Shown here: piece by piece, positions 27,213-36,299 of the stretch
Position numbering within the stretch: position 1 is the first letter of the stretch
Layout: each line of letters begins with the position of its first letter
From: UBA668 sp041394605
GTDB taxonomy: Bacteria > Actinomycetota > Acidimicrobiia > Acidimicrobiales > Ilumatobacteraceae
Length of the DNA: 64,000 nt
Assembly: GCA_041394605.1 (NCBI GenBank)
Contig: JAWKHX010000007.1
Coordinates: 124,001-188,000, forward strand
Direction of reading: 5' to 3'
The notes under the pieces: model-generated
Database searches by the model: none
Told to the model about the DNA's origin: nothing
The model's input: only the letters and a program-made list of their open reading frames with translations
Translations under genes and position numbers: made by a program

Positions 27213-29918
27213 TCGCCTCCTCGGCGGAGGGGGGCATCGATCTCGCCCGCCTCCTGCTGGATCTGCTGATCATCATCGGGGCGGCGAAGATCTTCGCTGA
27301 GATCGCCGAGCGGCTGAAGGTGCCGGCCGTGCTCGGCGAGATCCTCGCCGGCGTGGTGATCGGTCCGTCGGCACTGGGCTTGATCCACCTCGACGAGGCC
27401 CGCGGGGTGTCCATCGCCGTGGTGGCGGAGATCGGCGTCCTCCTGCTCCTGCTGCAGGTCGGCATGGAGATGGACCTGGCCGAGCTGGGCAAGGTCGGCA
27501 AGGCATCGCTGCTGGTCGCGTTCATCGGCGTGGCCGCGCCGTTCGCCGGCGGCACCGCGGTCGGGCTGGCATTCGGGCAGGACACGAACACGGCGATCTT
27601 CGTCGGTGCGGCACTCACCGCCACCAGCGTCGGCATCACCGCCCGTGTGTTCGGCGACCTCCGCGCCCTCGCCACCACCGAGGCCCGTGTGGTGCTCGGC
27701 GCCGCGGTGGCCGACGACGTGCTCGGTCTGGTGATCCTCACCGTCGTCGTCAAGATCGTCACCGGGGGATCCGTCAGCGTCGGCATGGTCGCCGGCACGC
27801 TCGGCCTGGCGCTGGTGTTCCTGCTGGCCACCGGGTTCGTGGGCCTGCTCGGGGTGCCCCGCCTGCTGGACATCGTGCACCGCAAGGCCAGCTCCCCCGC
27901 CACCGTCACCGTGGTCGCGCTGGTGCTCATGCTCGGCTTCGCCGAACTGGCCGACGCCGCCAAGCTTGCGTTCATCATCGGCGCCTTCATGGCCGGCATC
28001 GCCATCGGAGCCAGCCACCACCACGAGCGGGTGGCCCGCGACCTGGGCGCCGCCGGCAACATCTTCATCCCCGTCTTCTTCGCCCAGATCGGCATCAACG
28101 CCGACCTCGACGCGATGCTCAAGCCGAGCGTCCTCGGCGTTGCCGCCGTGCTGTCCGTGGTGGCGATCCTCGGCAAGCTGGCGTCCGCACTTGGCACCGC
28201 CGGCACACGGGTCGACCGGCTGCTGGTCGGCCTCGGCATGGTGCCCCGCGGCGAGGTGGGCCTGATCTTCGCCTCCATCGGCCTGACGAACGGCGTGCTG
28301 GACAACGACCAGTACGGCGCCCTGCTCATCGTGGTGCTCCTCACCACGGTGATGACCCCGCCGCTGCTGCGCTGGCGGCTGGGCAAGGGGCCGGCCGACG
28401 CCACCGCCCAGCCCGACGTGACCGCCGAACCCGAGCAGGGCTGGCTGACGGTGGAGAAAGGGGAGATCCGCCTGCACGGCACCCCGCCCGTCAGCCTCAC
28501 CCTGCCGCTCGCCCTGCGCCCCGCGGTACTCACGAAGAACGCCCGGCCGGCCAACACCCTGCTCGACTGGTTCGGCGCCCACCGCGACGCGCCCGTGGAG
28601 TGGGACCCGGACTGCACCCCGCTGCTGGTGAAGGTGCTGCGCGACGACAACGCCCGAGCATGGCGCTTCCTCGACGTGTCCGGCGTGCTGGAGCGGGCGC
28701 TGCCCGAGGTGGCCGAAGTGATGGACCGCCGACGCGCCGACCTCGGCGACCTGGACCCGTTGGGCGCACTGCGCTTCCCCGTGGTCGACCGGCTGGACGA
28801 CCTGGCCCACGAGCTGGGCCTGCCGTCCGACGACCTGCTGCTGGCCGCGCTGGCCGCGGACGTGTGCGCCGACTCGGTGACCGGTTCCCAGGACGCAGGC
28901 GGGTGTGCCCTGGGTCTGACCGCCCGATTGGTGCCCGAGGCCGAGGCGGAGAGGATCGCCGCGATCGTGGCGGACGCCCACCTGCTGAGGGCCGGCGTGT
29001 ACGAGCCGGACTCGTTCGACGAACGCGAGATCCTGCAGTTGGCCACCCACCTGGCCAGCAGCGCCCACGCCCGCGACGCGTTCGAGTTGGCGCTGGCGAT
29101 GGGCGCCATGCAGCGGTGGCAGCGCGAGGCGCTGGACCAGCGGCTGGCACTGGTGGTGGAGGCGCTGGACCATCCGGAACTGACCGGCAGCGAAGCGAAC
29201 AACCTGGCCGCCGCCCGCCGCCTGGCCGCCGAGCGGCTGGTGGACGAGCCGGCAGCAGTAGAACGCCTGCGCCACGCATCCAACGCCTACCTGCTCAGCC
29301 ATGTGCCCGAGGAACTGGCCCGCCAGGTGCACCTGCTGGAACCGTTGCCGCGCAAGGACGCGGTGCGTGTGGCGGTGACGCCGGAGCCGAAGCCCGACCA
29401 CTGGAAGGTGGACGTCGCCTGCCGCGACACCACCGCCCTTCTCGGCCGCCTCGCCGCCGTGCTGCGCGAGCACGGGTTGCACATCACCGCCGCCACCATC
29501 GCCACCTGGCCCGACGGCGCGGTGCTGGACAGCTTCGTGGTGGTGGCCGCAGAACGGCCATCCGCACGCGAACTTGCCGTCGCGCTCGAGCGCCACCTCC
29601 ACGGGCCGCTGCCGGTGGGGGCGATGCCCGACCTCGAGGTCACCCATGACAACGACACGCTGCCGTGGCACACGGCGGTCACCGTGACTGGCCCCGACCG
29701 CCCGGCGTGCTGGCGGCGATCGCCGCCGCCTTCGCGGCCGCCGACGTGGTGGTGCACACGGCGCGATCTCCACCGCGCACGGCAGCATCGCCGACCGCTT
29801 CGCCGTCAGCGACCGTGTCGGCCGCAAGCTCGACGAGGCGACCGTGGCCGTCATCCGAGCCGTGCTGGCCAGGGAGCGCCCGGCGCGACGCCGTCGGCGC
29901 CTGCTGACGACGCGCTGA
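27209..29918 (+). CDS. Kef-type cation/proton antiporter fused to GlnD-like pseudo-HD and two ACT domains
   Basis: Residues 1-390 are a CPA2 antiporter membrane domain with about 12 hydrophobic segments and the ion-site motif VADDVLG (Asp169-Asp170). Residues about 465-660 align by eye with the HD region of the GlnD encoded at 33945. The catalytic pattern is lost: MHDLGKG becomes AADVCAD, and VDHH becomes VDRL. Two ACT domains follow (about 718-795 and 815-900). ACT2 is broken by indels near 29705 and 29762; corrected, it reads GVLAAIAAAFAAADVVV and ISTAHGSIADRFAVSD and stops at 29918. This suggests transport gated by glutamine or a similar ligand. The next genes are amt and glnK. Confidence 0.85.
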
Positions 29919-29926
29919 ACGCGACC

Positions 29927-29980
29927 GCCACAGACACGAAACATTGCGGCCCCCACCGGGAAACCTGCGATCTCTAGCGT
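29927..29980 (+). promoter_or_regulatory. Promoter and GlnR-like operator of amt1
   Basis: Boxes GCCAC, GAAAC, GCCCC and GAAAC start at 29927, 29938, 29949 and 29960 (11-bp steps). The -10 box TAGCGT begins at 29975. The pattern matches the known GlnR layout gTnAC-n6-GaAAC repeated, with weak first and third boxes. The expected transcript start is near 29987, giving a leader of about 56 nt. Confidence 0.7.
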
Positions 29981-30042
29981 GCCCGCAACTCCCCCAACGG
30001 CGTGGCGAGTCCCCTACCCCGTCTCTCGTTCCTGGAGGAAAC

Positions 30043-31404
30043 GTGCGAACGAAATCTCTGCTCACACGCGCATTGCCCGCAACGGTCGGTGCCACCGCAG
30101 TCGGTCTGGCCCTTGCGGGCACCGCATTTGCCGATGACGCCACCGACGCTGCAGCCGATGTGCATGCGGTGCTCGACAACATCTGGGTGCTGGTGGCAGC
30201 AGTCCTGGTGATCTTCATGCAGGCCGGCTTCGCGCTCGTCGAGGCCGGCCTCACCCGTGCCAAGAACGTCGCCAACATCTTCATGAAGAACCTGATGGAC
30301 TTCTGCGTCGGCGCCCTGCTGTTCTTCGCCGTCGGCTACGCCATCGCCTTCGGTGGCAGCATGACCGGCGCCGGCAAGTTCATCGGCGGCGACGGCTGGT
30401 TCCTCGCCGGAGACGGCATCTTCACCTACGGCACGCTCGACAAGTTCGTGTTCTTCACGTTCCAGGTGGCGTTCGCCGCCACGGCGGCCACCATCGTGTC
30501 CGGCGCCATGGCGGAGCGCACCCAGTTCCGCTCGTACGTCCTCTACAGCGCCGTGATCTCGGGCATCATCTACCCGATCGTGGTGCGCTGGCAGTGGGGC
30601 GGCGGCTGGCTGTACCAGCTGAAGACCCCGTTCCACGACTTCGCCGGCAGCTCGATCGTGCACATGACCGGTGGCTGCGCCGCTGTGATGGGCGCCTACT
30701 TCCTCGGGCCCCGCAAGGGCAAGTACTCGGCTGACGGCAAGCCGCAGACCATCCCCGGCCACAGCATCCCGTTCGCCATCCTCGGCTGCTTCATCCTGCT
30801 CGTCGGCTGGTACGGCTTCAACCCCGGCTCGCAGCTCGGCGCCGACCCCGTGGTCGGCCTGATCGCCGTCAACACCACGATCGCCGGCGCTGCCGGTGCC
30901 GTGGTGGCGATGTTCACCACCTGGATCAAGTCGGGCAAGCCCGACGTGTCCATGACCGGCAACGGGCTGCTCGCCGGCCTCGTCGCCGTGACGGCCGGCT
31001 GCTACGCGGTCAACCCGCTGGGCGCCTTCATCATCGGCTCGGTGGCCGGTTTCATCGTCGTCTTCGCCGTGCTGTTCTTCGACCGCATCCGCCTCGACGA
31101 CCCGGTGGGCGCCATCAGCGTCCACGGTGTCTGCGGTGCGTTCGGCACCATCGCCGTCGGCCTGTTCTCGGCCACCGAGTCCGAGGGCTTCGTCGCCAAG
31201 GGCCTGTTCTACGGGGGCGGCGCCGACCAGCTGGTCTCCCAGATCATCGGTGTGGTGGCCATCGCCGCCTTCGTCCTGGTCACCTCGGGCATCCTCTTCT
31301 TCGTGCTGAAGTCGACGATCGGCCTGCGGGTGAGCGAGGAAGAAGAAGTCGACGGCCTCGACGTCCACGAGCACGGTGCCCCCGGGTACAGCGCTGCTGT
31401 CTGA
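30043..31404 (+). CDS. amt: Ammonium transporter Amt1
   Basis: This 453-residue ammonium channel has a cleavable signal peptide (ALPATVGATAVGLALAGTAFA) and about 11 membrane helices. Family features include FMQAGFALVEAGLTRAKN, a central twin-His region (one His in SIVHMTGG, the other in SVHGVCG) and the P-II-contacting cytoplasmic C-terminus (SEEEEVDGLDVHEHG). The GTG start follows GGAGGA 3 nt upstream. glnK1 lies 172 bp downstream behind a strong hairpin. A GlnR-like promoter precedes it, implying induction under nitrogen limitation. Confidence 0.95.
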   Translation: MRTKSLLTRALPATVGATAVGLALAGTAFADDATDAAADVHAVLDNIWVLVAAVLVIFMQAGFALVEAGLTRAKNVANIFMKNLMDFCVGALLFFAVGYAIAFGGSMTGAGKFIGGDGWFLAGDGIFTYGTLDKFVFFTFQVAFAATAATIVSGAMAERTQFRSYVLYSAVISGIIYPIVVRWQWGGGWLYQLKTPFHDFAGSSIVHMTGGCAAVMGAYFLGPRKGKYSADGKPQTIPGHSIPFAILGCFILLVGWYGFNPGSQLGADPVVGLIAVNTTIAGAAGAVVAMFTTWIKSGKPDVSMTGNGLLAGLVAVTAGCYAVNPLGAFIIGSVAGFIVVFAVLFFDRIRLDDPVGAISVHGVCGAFGTIAVGLFSATESEGFVAKGLFYGGGADQLVSQIIGVVAIAAFVLVTSGILFFVLKSTIGLRVSEEEEVDGLDVHEHGAPGYSAAV

Positions 31405-31493
31405 CCATTCACGCCGGCCACGGCCGGCCAAGAGCTGAACGGGTCCGCCCGTTCTGCGCACGGGGGACGAGCAATCGGCTCCCGGTAGGGGCA

Positions 31494-31524
31494 GTCCCCG
31501 GGTCACCCCCGGTGGCCCGGGGAC
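31494..31524 (+). terminator. Hairpin between amt1 and glnK1
   Basis: A 14-bp stem (GTCCCCGGGTCACC against GGTGGCCCGGGGAC, one G-U wobble) with a CCC loop lies 90 nt after amt1 and 52 nt before glnK1. No T-run follows. It may reduce or stabilise read-through into glnK1. No such element separates amt2 from glnK2. Confidence 0.6.
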
Positions 31525-31576
31525 ACTACCCAGCGCACGCATGACGCACACTTCTCATCGGAGGACAACCACTCAC

Positions 31577-31915
31577 ATGAAACTCATCACAGCGATCATC
31601 AAGCCCTTCAAACTCGACGAGGTGAAGGACGCCCTGAAGGCCGCCGGAGTCGTCGGCATGACCGTCACCGAGGTCAAGGGATTCGGCCGCCAGGGCGGCC
31701 ACACCGAGACCTACCGCGGCGCCGAATACACCGTCGACTTCATCCCCAAGATCAAGCTCGAGCTCGTCGTCGACGACGGCGTCGTCGACTCGGTGGTCGA
31801 CACCATCACCGGCTCCGCCAGCAGCGGCAAGATCGGCGACGGCAAGATCTGGGTCAGCAGCATCGACCGCCTCGTGCGCATCCGCACCGGCGAGGAAGGC
31901 GCCGACGCCATCTAG
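31577..31915 (+). CDS. glnK: P-II signal protein GlnK (copy 1)
   Basis: This 112-residue trimeric P-II protein senses 2-oxoglutarate and ATP/ADP and blocks Amt when nitrogen is sufficient. The T-loop reads GRQGGHTETYRGAEYTVDF with the modification Tyr51. The B-loop region is TGSASSGKIGDGKIWV. The protein is identical, residue for residue, to the one at 33591; the two genes differ at only five third-codon positions. A 15-bp terminator stem follows. Confidence 0.95.
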   Translation: MKLITAIIKPFKLDEVKDALKAAGVVGMTVTEVKGFGRQGGHTETYRGAEYTVDFIPKIKLELVVDDGVVDSVVDTITGSASSGKIGDGKIWVSSIDRLVRIRTGEEGADAI

Positions 31916-31932
31916 GCACCCACCCACGGCAA

Positions 31933-31970
31933 CACGGCGCCCGGTCGGCTTCGGTCGACCGGGCGCCGTG
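31933..31970 (+). terminator. Strong terminator hairpin after glnK1
   Basis: A perfect 15-bp stem (CACGGCGCCCGGTCG and its complement at 956-970 of this kilobase) encloses an 8-nt loop 17 nt past the glnK1 stop. No T-run is seen, as is usual in high-GC actinobacteria. It separates the amt1-glnK1 and amt2-glnK2 units. Confidence 0.75.
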
Positions 31971-32012
31971 CGCGTCTCGAGCGAGGACAGTGTCACAGCC
32001 GTGTACACAAAC

Positions 32013-32066
32013 GCGACACGATCGACACATTCCGGCCCTCACCGGGAAACAGCGGCTTCCTACCGT
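32013..32066 (+). promoter_or_regulatory. Promoter and GlnR-like operator of amt2
   Basis: Boxes GCGAC, GACAC, GCCCT and GAAAC start at 32013, 32024, 32035 and 32046, with the -10 box TACCGT at 32061. Every distance equals that of the amt1 promoter, and the sequence from ACATT to GGGAAAC is nearly the same in both. The predicted leader is about 61 nt. Confidence 0.7.
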
Positions 32067-32133
32067 GCGCTCCTGTCCGGGCCCAGCGCCGTGCCCGGAC
32101 GGCCCCACGCTCCTACCAACGGGAGGAATCCCA

Positions 32134-33579
32134 ATGAGAACTCGATCCCTGTTCAAGTACGCGCTCGGCGGGCTCGCCGGCGCGTCCGTACCCGCACTCA
32201 TCATCACCGGCACGGCGTTCGCCGACGACACCGACCCCGTCGTGGAACTCGGCCACCAGACGAACCTGCTGTGGGTCGTCATCGGCGCCGTGCTGGTGAT
32301 CTTCATGCAGGCCGGCTTCGCCATGGTGGAAACCGGCTTCACCCAGAAGAAGAACGCCGCTCACGTGATGAGCACCAACTTCGCCATCTTCGGCCTCGGC
32401 TTCGTCGGCTTCCTGTTCGTCGGCTTCCCGCTGGCGTTCGCCGCGTTCGACGGCTCCGCCTACTTCGGCGCCGGTGGCGCACCGATGAACAGCGAACCGC
32501 TCATCGGCTCCGGCAACTGGGGCTTCCTGTACTGGGGCTACGACCACCTCGGCAGCGCGGCGACGCCTGCCCTGCTGGCGTTCTTCCTGTACATGGTGGC
32601 CTTCATGGACACCACGGCGACCATCCCCACCGGGTCGATGGCCGAGCGGTGGAAGTGGAAGAGCTTCGTGATCTGGGGCCTGTTCTGCGGCGCCATCTAC
32701 TACCCGCTGTTCGCTGCCTGGACCTGGGGCGGCGGCTGGCTGGGCAAGACCTGGGACACGATGAGCCTGGGCGCCGGCTACGTGGACTTCGCCGGCTCCG
32801 GCGTGGTGCACGCCACGGGCGGCGTCGCGGCACTCGCCGGGGCACTCGTGCTCGGGCCCCGCAAGGGCAAGTACGGGGCGGATGGCAAGCCGCGGGCGAT
32901 CCCCGGCCACAACATCCCGATGGCCATCGCCGGCTGCTTCATCCTGCTGTTCGGCTGGTTCGGCTTCAACGCCGCCTCCACGTTCGCCGCCACCGACATC
33001 CAGTTCGCGACGGTGGCCGCCAACACGGCGATCGCCGCTGCAGTGGGCGCCACGGCGGCCATCTTCTGGGTGACGTGGCGGACCGGCAAGCCGGACCCCG
33101 GCATGATGGTCAACGGCATGCTCGCCGGCCTGGTCGGCATCACCGCCCCCTGCGCGTTCGTCGACCCGTGGGCGGCGGCCGTGATCGGCCTGCTGGCCGC
33201 GATCATCGTCATCGAGTTCGCCTGGTGGCTGGACCGCCGCGGCGTGGACGACCCGGTGGGCGCCGTCGCCGTGCACGGCATCGGCGGCACGTTCGGCGTC
33301 ATCGCACTCGGCCTGTTCGCCAACGGCCGCTACGGCGGCGGCTGGAACGGCTCCAGCGTCGAGGGCGTGAAGGGCCTGTTCTACGGCAGCGGCGGCGCCG
33401 GCCAGCTGGGTGCCCAGCTCGTCGGCGTGGCCGTGCTGTGGACCGTGATCCTGGGTGTGGCGTTCGCCTTCTTCAAGATCCAGGACAAGCTGACCAAGGG
33501 CGGCATCCGCCTCCCCGAGGACATCGAAGTCGAAGGTGCCGACCTTCCCGAGATGGGCGTCCTCGCCTACACCGACTGA
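32134..33579 (+). CDS. amt: Ammonium transporter Amt2
   Basis: This 481-residue ammonium channel has a signal peptide related to that of Amt1 (both end in GTAFADD). It shares FMQAGFA(M)VE, LGPRKGKY.ADGKP and the twin-His segments VVHATGG and AVHGIGG. It has insertions absent from Amt1 (for example the YGGGWNGSSVEGVKG loop) and a different C-terminus (GGIRLPEDIEVEGADLPEMG). ATG follows GGGAGGAA by 5 nt. glnK2 starts only 11 nt downstream. It is clearly an older, diverged paralogue of Amt1, unlike the glnK copies. Confidence 0.95.
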   Translation: MRTRSLFKYALGGLAGASVPALIITGTAFADDTDPVVELGHQTNLLWVVIGAVLVIFMQAGFAMVETGFTQKKNAAHVMSTNFAIFGLGFVGFLFVGFPLAFAAFDGSAYFGAGGAPMNSEPLIGSGNWGFLYWGYDHLGSAATPALLAFFLYMVAFMDTTATIPTGSMAERWKWKSFVIWGLFCGAIYYPLFAAWTWGGGWLGKTWDTMSLGAGYVDFAGSGVVHATGGVAALAGALVLGPRKGKYGADGKPRAIPGHNIPMAIAGCFILLFGWFGFNAASTFAATDIQFATVAANTAIAAAVGATAAIFWVTWRTGKPDPGMMVNGMLAGLVGITAPCAFVDPWAAAVIGLLAAIIVIEFAWWLDRRGVDDPVGAVAVHGIGGTFGVIALGLFANGRYGGGWNGSSVEGVKGLFYGSGGAGQLGAQLVGVAVLWTVILGVAFAFFKIQDKLTKGGIRLPEDIEVEGADLPEMGVLAYTD

Positions 33580-33590
33580 GAGGCCTCACC

Positions 33591-33929
33591 ATGAAACTCA
33601 TCACCGCGATCATCAAGCCCTTCAAACTCGACGAGGTGAAGGACGCCCTGAAGGCCGCCGGAGTCGTCGGCATGACCGTCACCGAGGTCAAGGGATTCGG
33701 CCGCCAGGGCGGCCACACCGAGACCTACCGCGGCGCCGAATACACCGTGGACTTCATCCCCAAGATCAAGCTCGAGCTGGTCGTCGACGACGGCGTCGTC
33801 GACTCGGTGGTGGACACCATCACCGGCTCCGCCAGCAGCGGCAAGATCGGCGACGGCAAGATCTGGGTCAGCAGCATCGACCGCCTCGTGCGCATCCGCA
33901 CCGGCGAAGAAGGCGCCGACGCCATCTAG
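33591..33929 (+). CDS. glnK: P-II signal protein GlnK (copy 2)
   Basis: This 112-residue P-II protein has exactly the same sequence as copy 1 at 31577, including T-loop Tyr51. The five nucleotide differences are all silent. It is coupled to amt2 (11-nt gap) and runs convergently into glnD, whose stop lies 15 bp away, with no terminator between. Near identity beside much more diverged amt partners points to a recent duplication or gene conversion of glnK alone. Confidence 0.95.
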   Translation: MKLITAIIKPFKLDEVKDALKAAGVVGMTVTEVKGFGRQGGHTETYRGAEYTVDFIPKIKLELVVDDGVVDSVVDTITGSASSGKIGDGKIWVSSIDRLVRIRTGEEGADAI

Positions 33930-33944
33930 GCCGGGCGGCGCGGA

Positions 33945-36284
33945 CTACGAGAGGGCGGCGCGCAGTTCCGTCTTGAGCGGGTCGAACCGCTCGGGCGAGA
34001 GCTGCCCGCCGTCCTCCGGGTCCAGCACGTAGAACACGTCCACCACTTCATGGCCCAGCGTGGCCACCACCGCCGAGCGGACGTCCAGCCCGGCGGACGT
34101 GAGTGCGTGCGACAGGCGGTAGAGCACCGCCGGGGCGTCGGGGGCCCGCACCTCCACCACCGTGGTGGAGTCCGACGCCTCGTTGCTGATCAGCACCTCC
34201 AGCCGGGCCGGGGCGGCGGCGATGGCCCGGCGGCGCCGGTTCTGGCTGCGCAACCGCTGCTCCAGCCGGGCTTCGATGTCCACCTCACCGGCGAGCGCGC
34301 CACGCAGGTCGTGCTCCACCTTCACCCAGTTCGGCTGCACGCCAGGCGTGCGGGCGATGCGGAACTCGTCCACGGCGATGCCGTCCGCCGCGGTAGTGGC
34401 CGCGGCGCCGATGACGTCCAGCCCGTGGAGGGCAAGGGCACCGGTGATCAGGGAGAACAGGCCGGCGCGGTCGCGGCTGGCGATGCGCAGCAGATCCACG
34501 TCCGTCTGGGGTACGACCTCGATGTGCACGTCACCGTTCGTCACCTGGCCGGCCAGGCGGTCCAGGTCCGGCGAGCGGGTGGTGGCCGAGGCCGGCACCG
34601 CCGCACCGCGCAGCACGGCGTCGGTGAGGTCGACCAGTTCGGACAGCAGCGCCTTCTTCCAGTCGCTCCAGGCGCCCGGGCCGGTGGCCCGGCTGTCCGC
34701 CTCGGTGAGCGCGGCCAGCAGGTGCAGGGTCTCGCGGTCTCCGACGGCGGCCGCCACGTTGGCAGCGGTACGCGGGTCGGACAGGTCGCGCCGGGTGGCG
34801 GTCTCGGGCAGCAGCAGGTGGTGCTCCACCATCGCCGTGATCACCCGGCGATCGTCGGGGCCGAAGCCCATGCGGCCGACCACGTCGTCCACCAGCGCCA
34901 CACCTGCATCGGTGTGATCGCCGGGGTAGCCCTTGCCGAGGTCGTGCATCAGCGCGCCCACCAGCAGCAGGTCGGGGCGGGCCACGTCGCGCAGGAACTC
35001 GTTGGCGTTGGCGATGGTGGCCAGCAGGTGGTGGTCCACCGTGTAGGTGTGGAACGCGTTGCGCTGCGGCAGGCTGCGCACCGCCCGCCACTCCGGTACG
35101 AAGCGGCTGAACAGGCCGTAGCGCTCCAGTGCCTCGATGGTGGGGGCCAGCGAGGCACCCGAACCCAGGAGGCTGACGAAGGCCCGCCGGGTGGTCTCCG
35201 TCCACTCCTCGCCGGGGGGCGTGCCGCGGCTGGCCAGCATGCGCAGGGAGCGGCCGCTCATCGGACGGCCGGCGTGTGCGGCGGCGGCGGCGAAGCGGAA
35301 CACGTAGGCCTGCTCGTCGACGTCGGCGTCGGGGGCGATGTGCGCCTCCTCGTTCAGCAGCACCACACCCGGCGCCAGGGGGACGGGCGTGGCCGCACGG
35401 GTCCGGCCGCCGGAGCGGACGAGGCGCTCCACGCGGTCCCAGAACCGTTCCGTGGCCCACTCGATGGCGTGAGCTGCACCGGACAGGTTGAGCATCAGGG
35501 CGTCGGCGTCGGCGTAGCCCATCGCCTCGGCCACACGGTCCTGGTCCTGCAGGAGGAGGACGTTGACGGCCCTGCCCGTGGCCCGGTGCAGCTCGCATCG
35601 CACCGCCAACAGCGTCTCCGCCGGGGCGGCGAGGTCCTCGATCGGGCTCTCCATCGCCGCGGTCACCTCCGGGCGGTCCACCCTCAAGGCCCAGCGGAGC
35701 ATGTCGTGGTCGCGCAGGCCGCCGCGGCCGTCCTTCAGGTCCGGCTCCAGCAGCGAGGCCACCGCGCCGAGGCGCGCCCACCGCTGCTGCCCGGAGTCCA
35801 GCAGGCGCTGCAGCCACACATAGGGCCGTTTGCGCCACTGCTCCAACGCTGCCGCGTTGATGGACGCGGCGAAGGACGCGTCGCCGGCCAGCGTGCGCAG
35901 CAGCAGGATCGACGTGGCGGTGTCCAGGTCGTCCGACGCCAGTTGCTGGAGGGATTTCGGCGAGTGGACGGCCGGGCTGAGCTTGAGGCCGGCGTCCCAC
36001 ATCGGGTACCAAAGGCCCTCCGCCACCTCGCGCACTTGAGCGTCGGACACCTTCGGCGGGTGCAGCAGCATCACGTCGATGTCGCTGCCCGGGGCCAGCA
36101 CGCCGCGGGCGTATCCGCCGGTGGCCACCAGCGCCCACCCGGCGGGCAGGTCGGCGGCCAGGCTCTCGAACCAGGAGTCCGCCTGCTGCGACAGGCGCCG
36201 TGCCAGGCTGCGGCCGGCGAGGTCCGGGTCCGCCACCAGTTGGGCGCGGACCCGGCGGATGGTGGCGGCGTCGACCGGCTTCAT
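33945..36284 (-). CDS. glnD: [Protein-PII] uridylyltransferase / uridylyl-removing enzyme
   Basis: This 779-residue bifunctional sensor modifies P-II according to glutamine; in actinobacteria the modification is often adenylylation. Domains in order: nucleotidyltransferase (GGYARG about 56-61, GSDIDVMLL about 66-74), linker, HD phosphohydrolase (FHTYTVDHH about 410, LMHDLGKG about 445, EHHLLLP) and two ACT domains (about 600-680 and 705-779). The catalytic residues of both activities are present. It is the last gene of amt3-glnK3-glnD, 15 nt behind glnK3. It is the intact counterpart of the dead HD-ACT half fused to the antiporter. Confidence 0.95.
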   Translation of the reverse strand: MKPVDAATIRRVRAQLVADPDLAGRSLARRLSQQADSWFESLAADLPAGWALVATGGYARGVLAPGSDIDVMLLHPPKVSDAQVREVAEGLWYPMWDAGLKLSPAVHSPKSLQQLASDDLDTATSILLLRTLAGDASFAASINAAALEQWRKRPYVWLQRLLDSGQQRWARLGAVASLLEPDLKDGRGGLRDHDMLRWALRVDRPEVTAAMESPIEDLAAPAETLLAVRCELHRATGRAVNVLLLQDQDRVAEAMGYADADALMLNLSGAAHAIEWATERFWDRVERLVRSGGRTRAATPVPLAPGVVLLNEEAHIAPDADVDEQAYVFRFAAAAAHAGRPMSGRSLRMLASRGTPPGEEWTETTRRAFVSLLGSGASLAPTIEALERYGLFSRFVPEWRAVRSLPQRNAFHTYTVDHHLLATIANANEFLRDVARPDLLLVGALMHDLGKGYPGDHTDAGVALVDDVVGRMGFGPDDRRVITAMVEHHLLLPETATRRDLSDPRTAANVAAAVGDRETLHLLAALTEADSRATGPGAWSDWKKALLSELVDLTDAVLRGAAVPASATTRSPDLDRLAGQVTNGDVHIEVVPQTDVDLLRIASRDRAGLFSLITGALALHGLDVIGAAATTAADGIAVDEFRIARTPGVQPNWVKVEHDLRGALAGEVDIEARLEQRLRSQNRRRRAIAAAPARLEVLISNEASDSTTVVEVRAPDAPAVLYRLSHALTSAGLDVRSAVVATLGHEVVDVFYVLDPEDGGQLSPERFDPLKTELRAALS

Positions 36285-36299
36285 CCCGCCACCCGCCGG

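Noticed and set aside
26957..29956. A 999-codon open frame opposite the antiporter
   Set aside because: Its residue mix is the mirror of the antiporter codons; it has no start signal and no recognisable motif.
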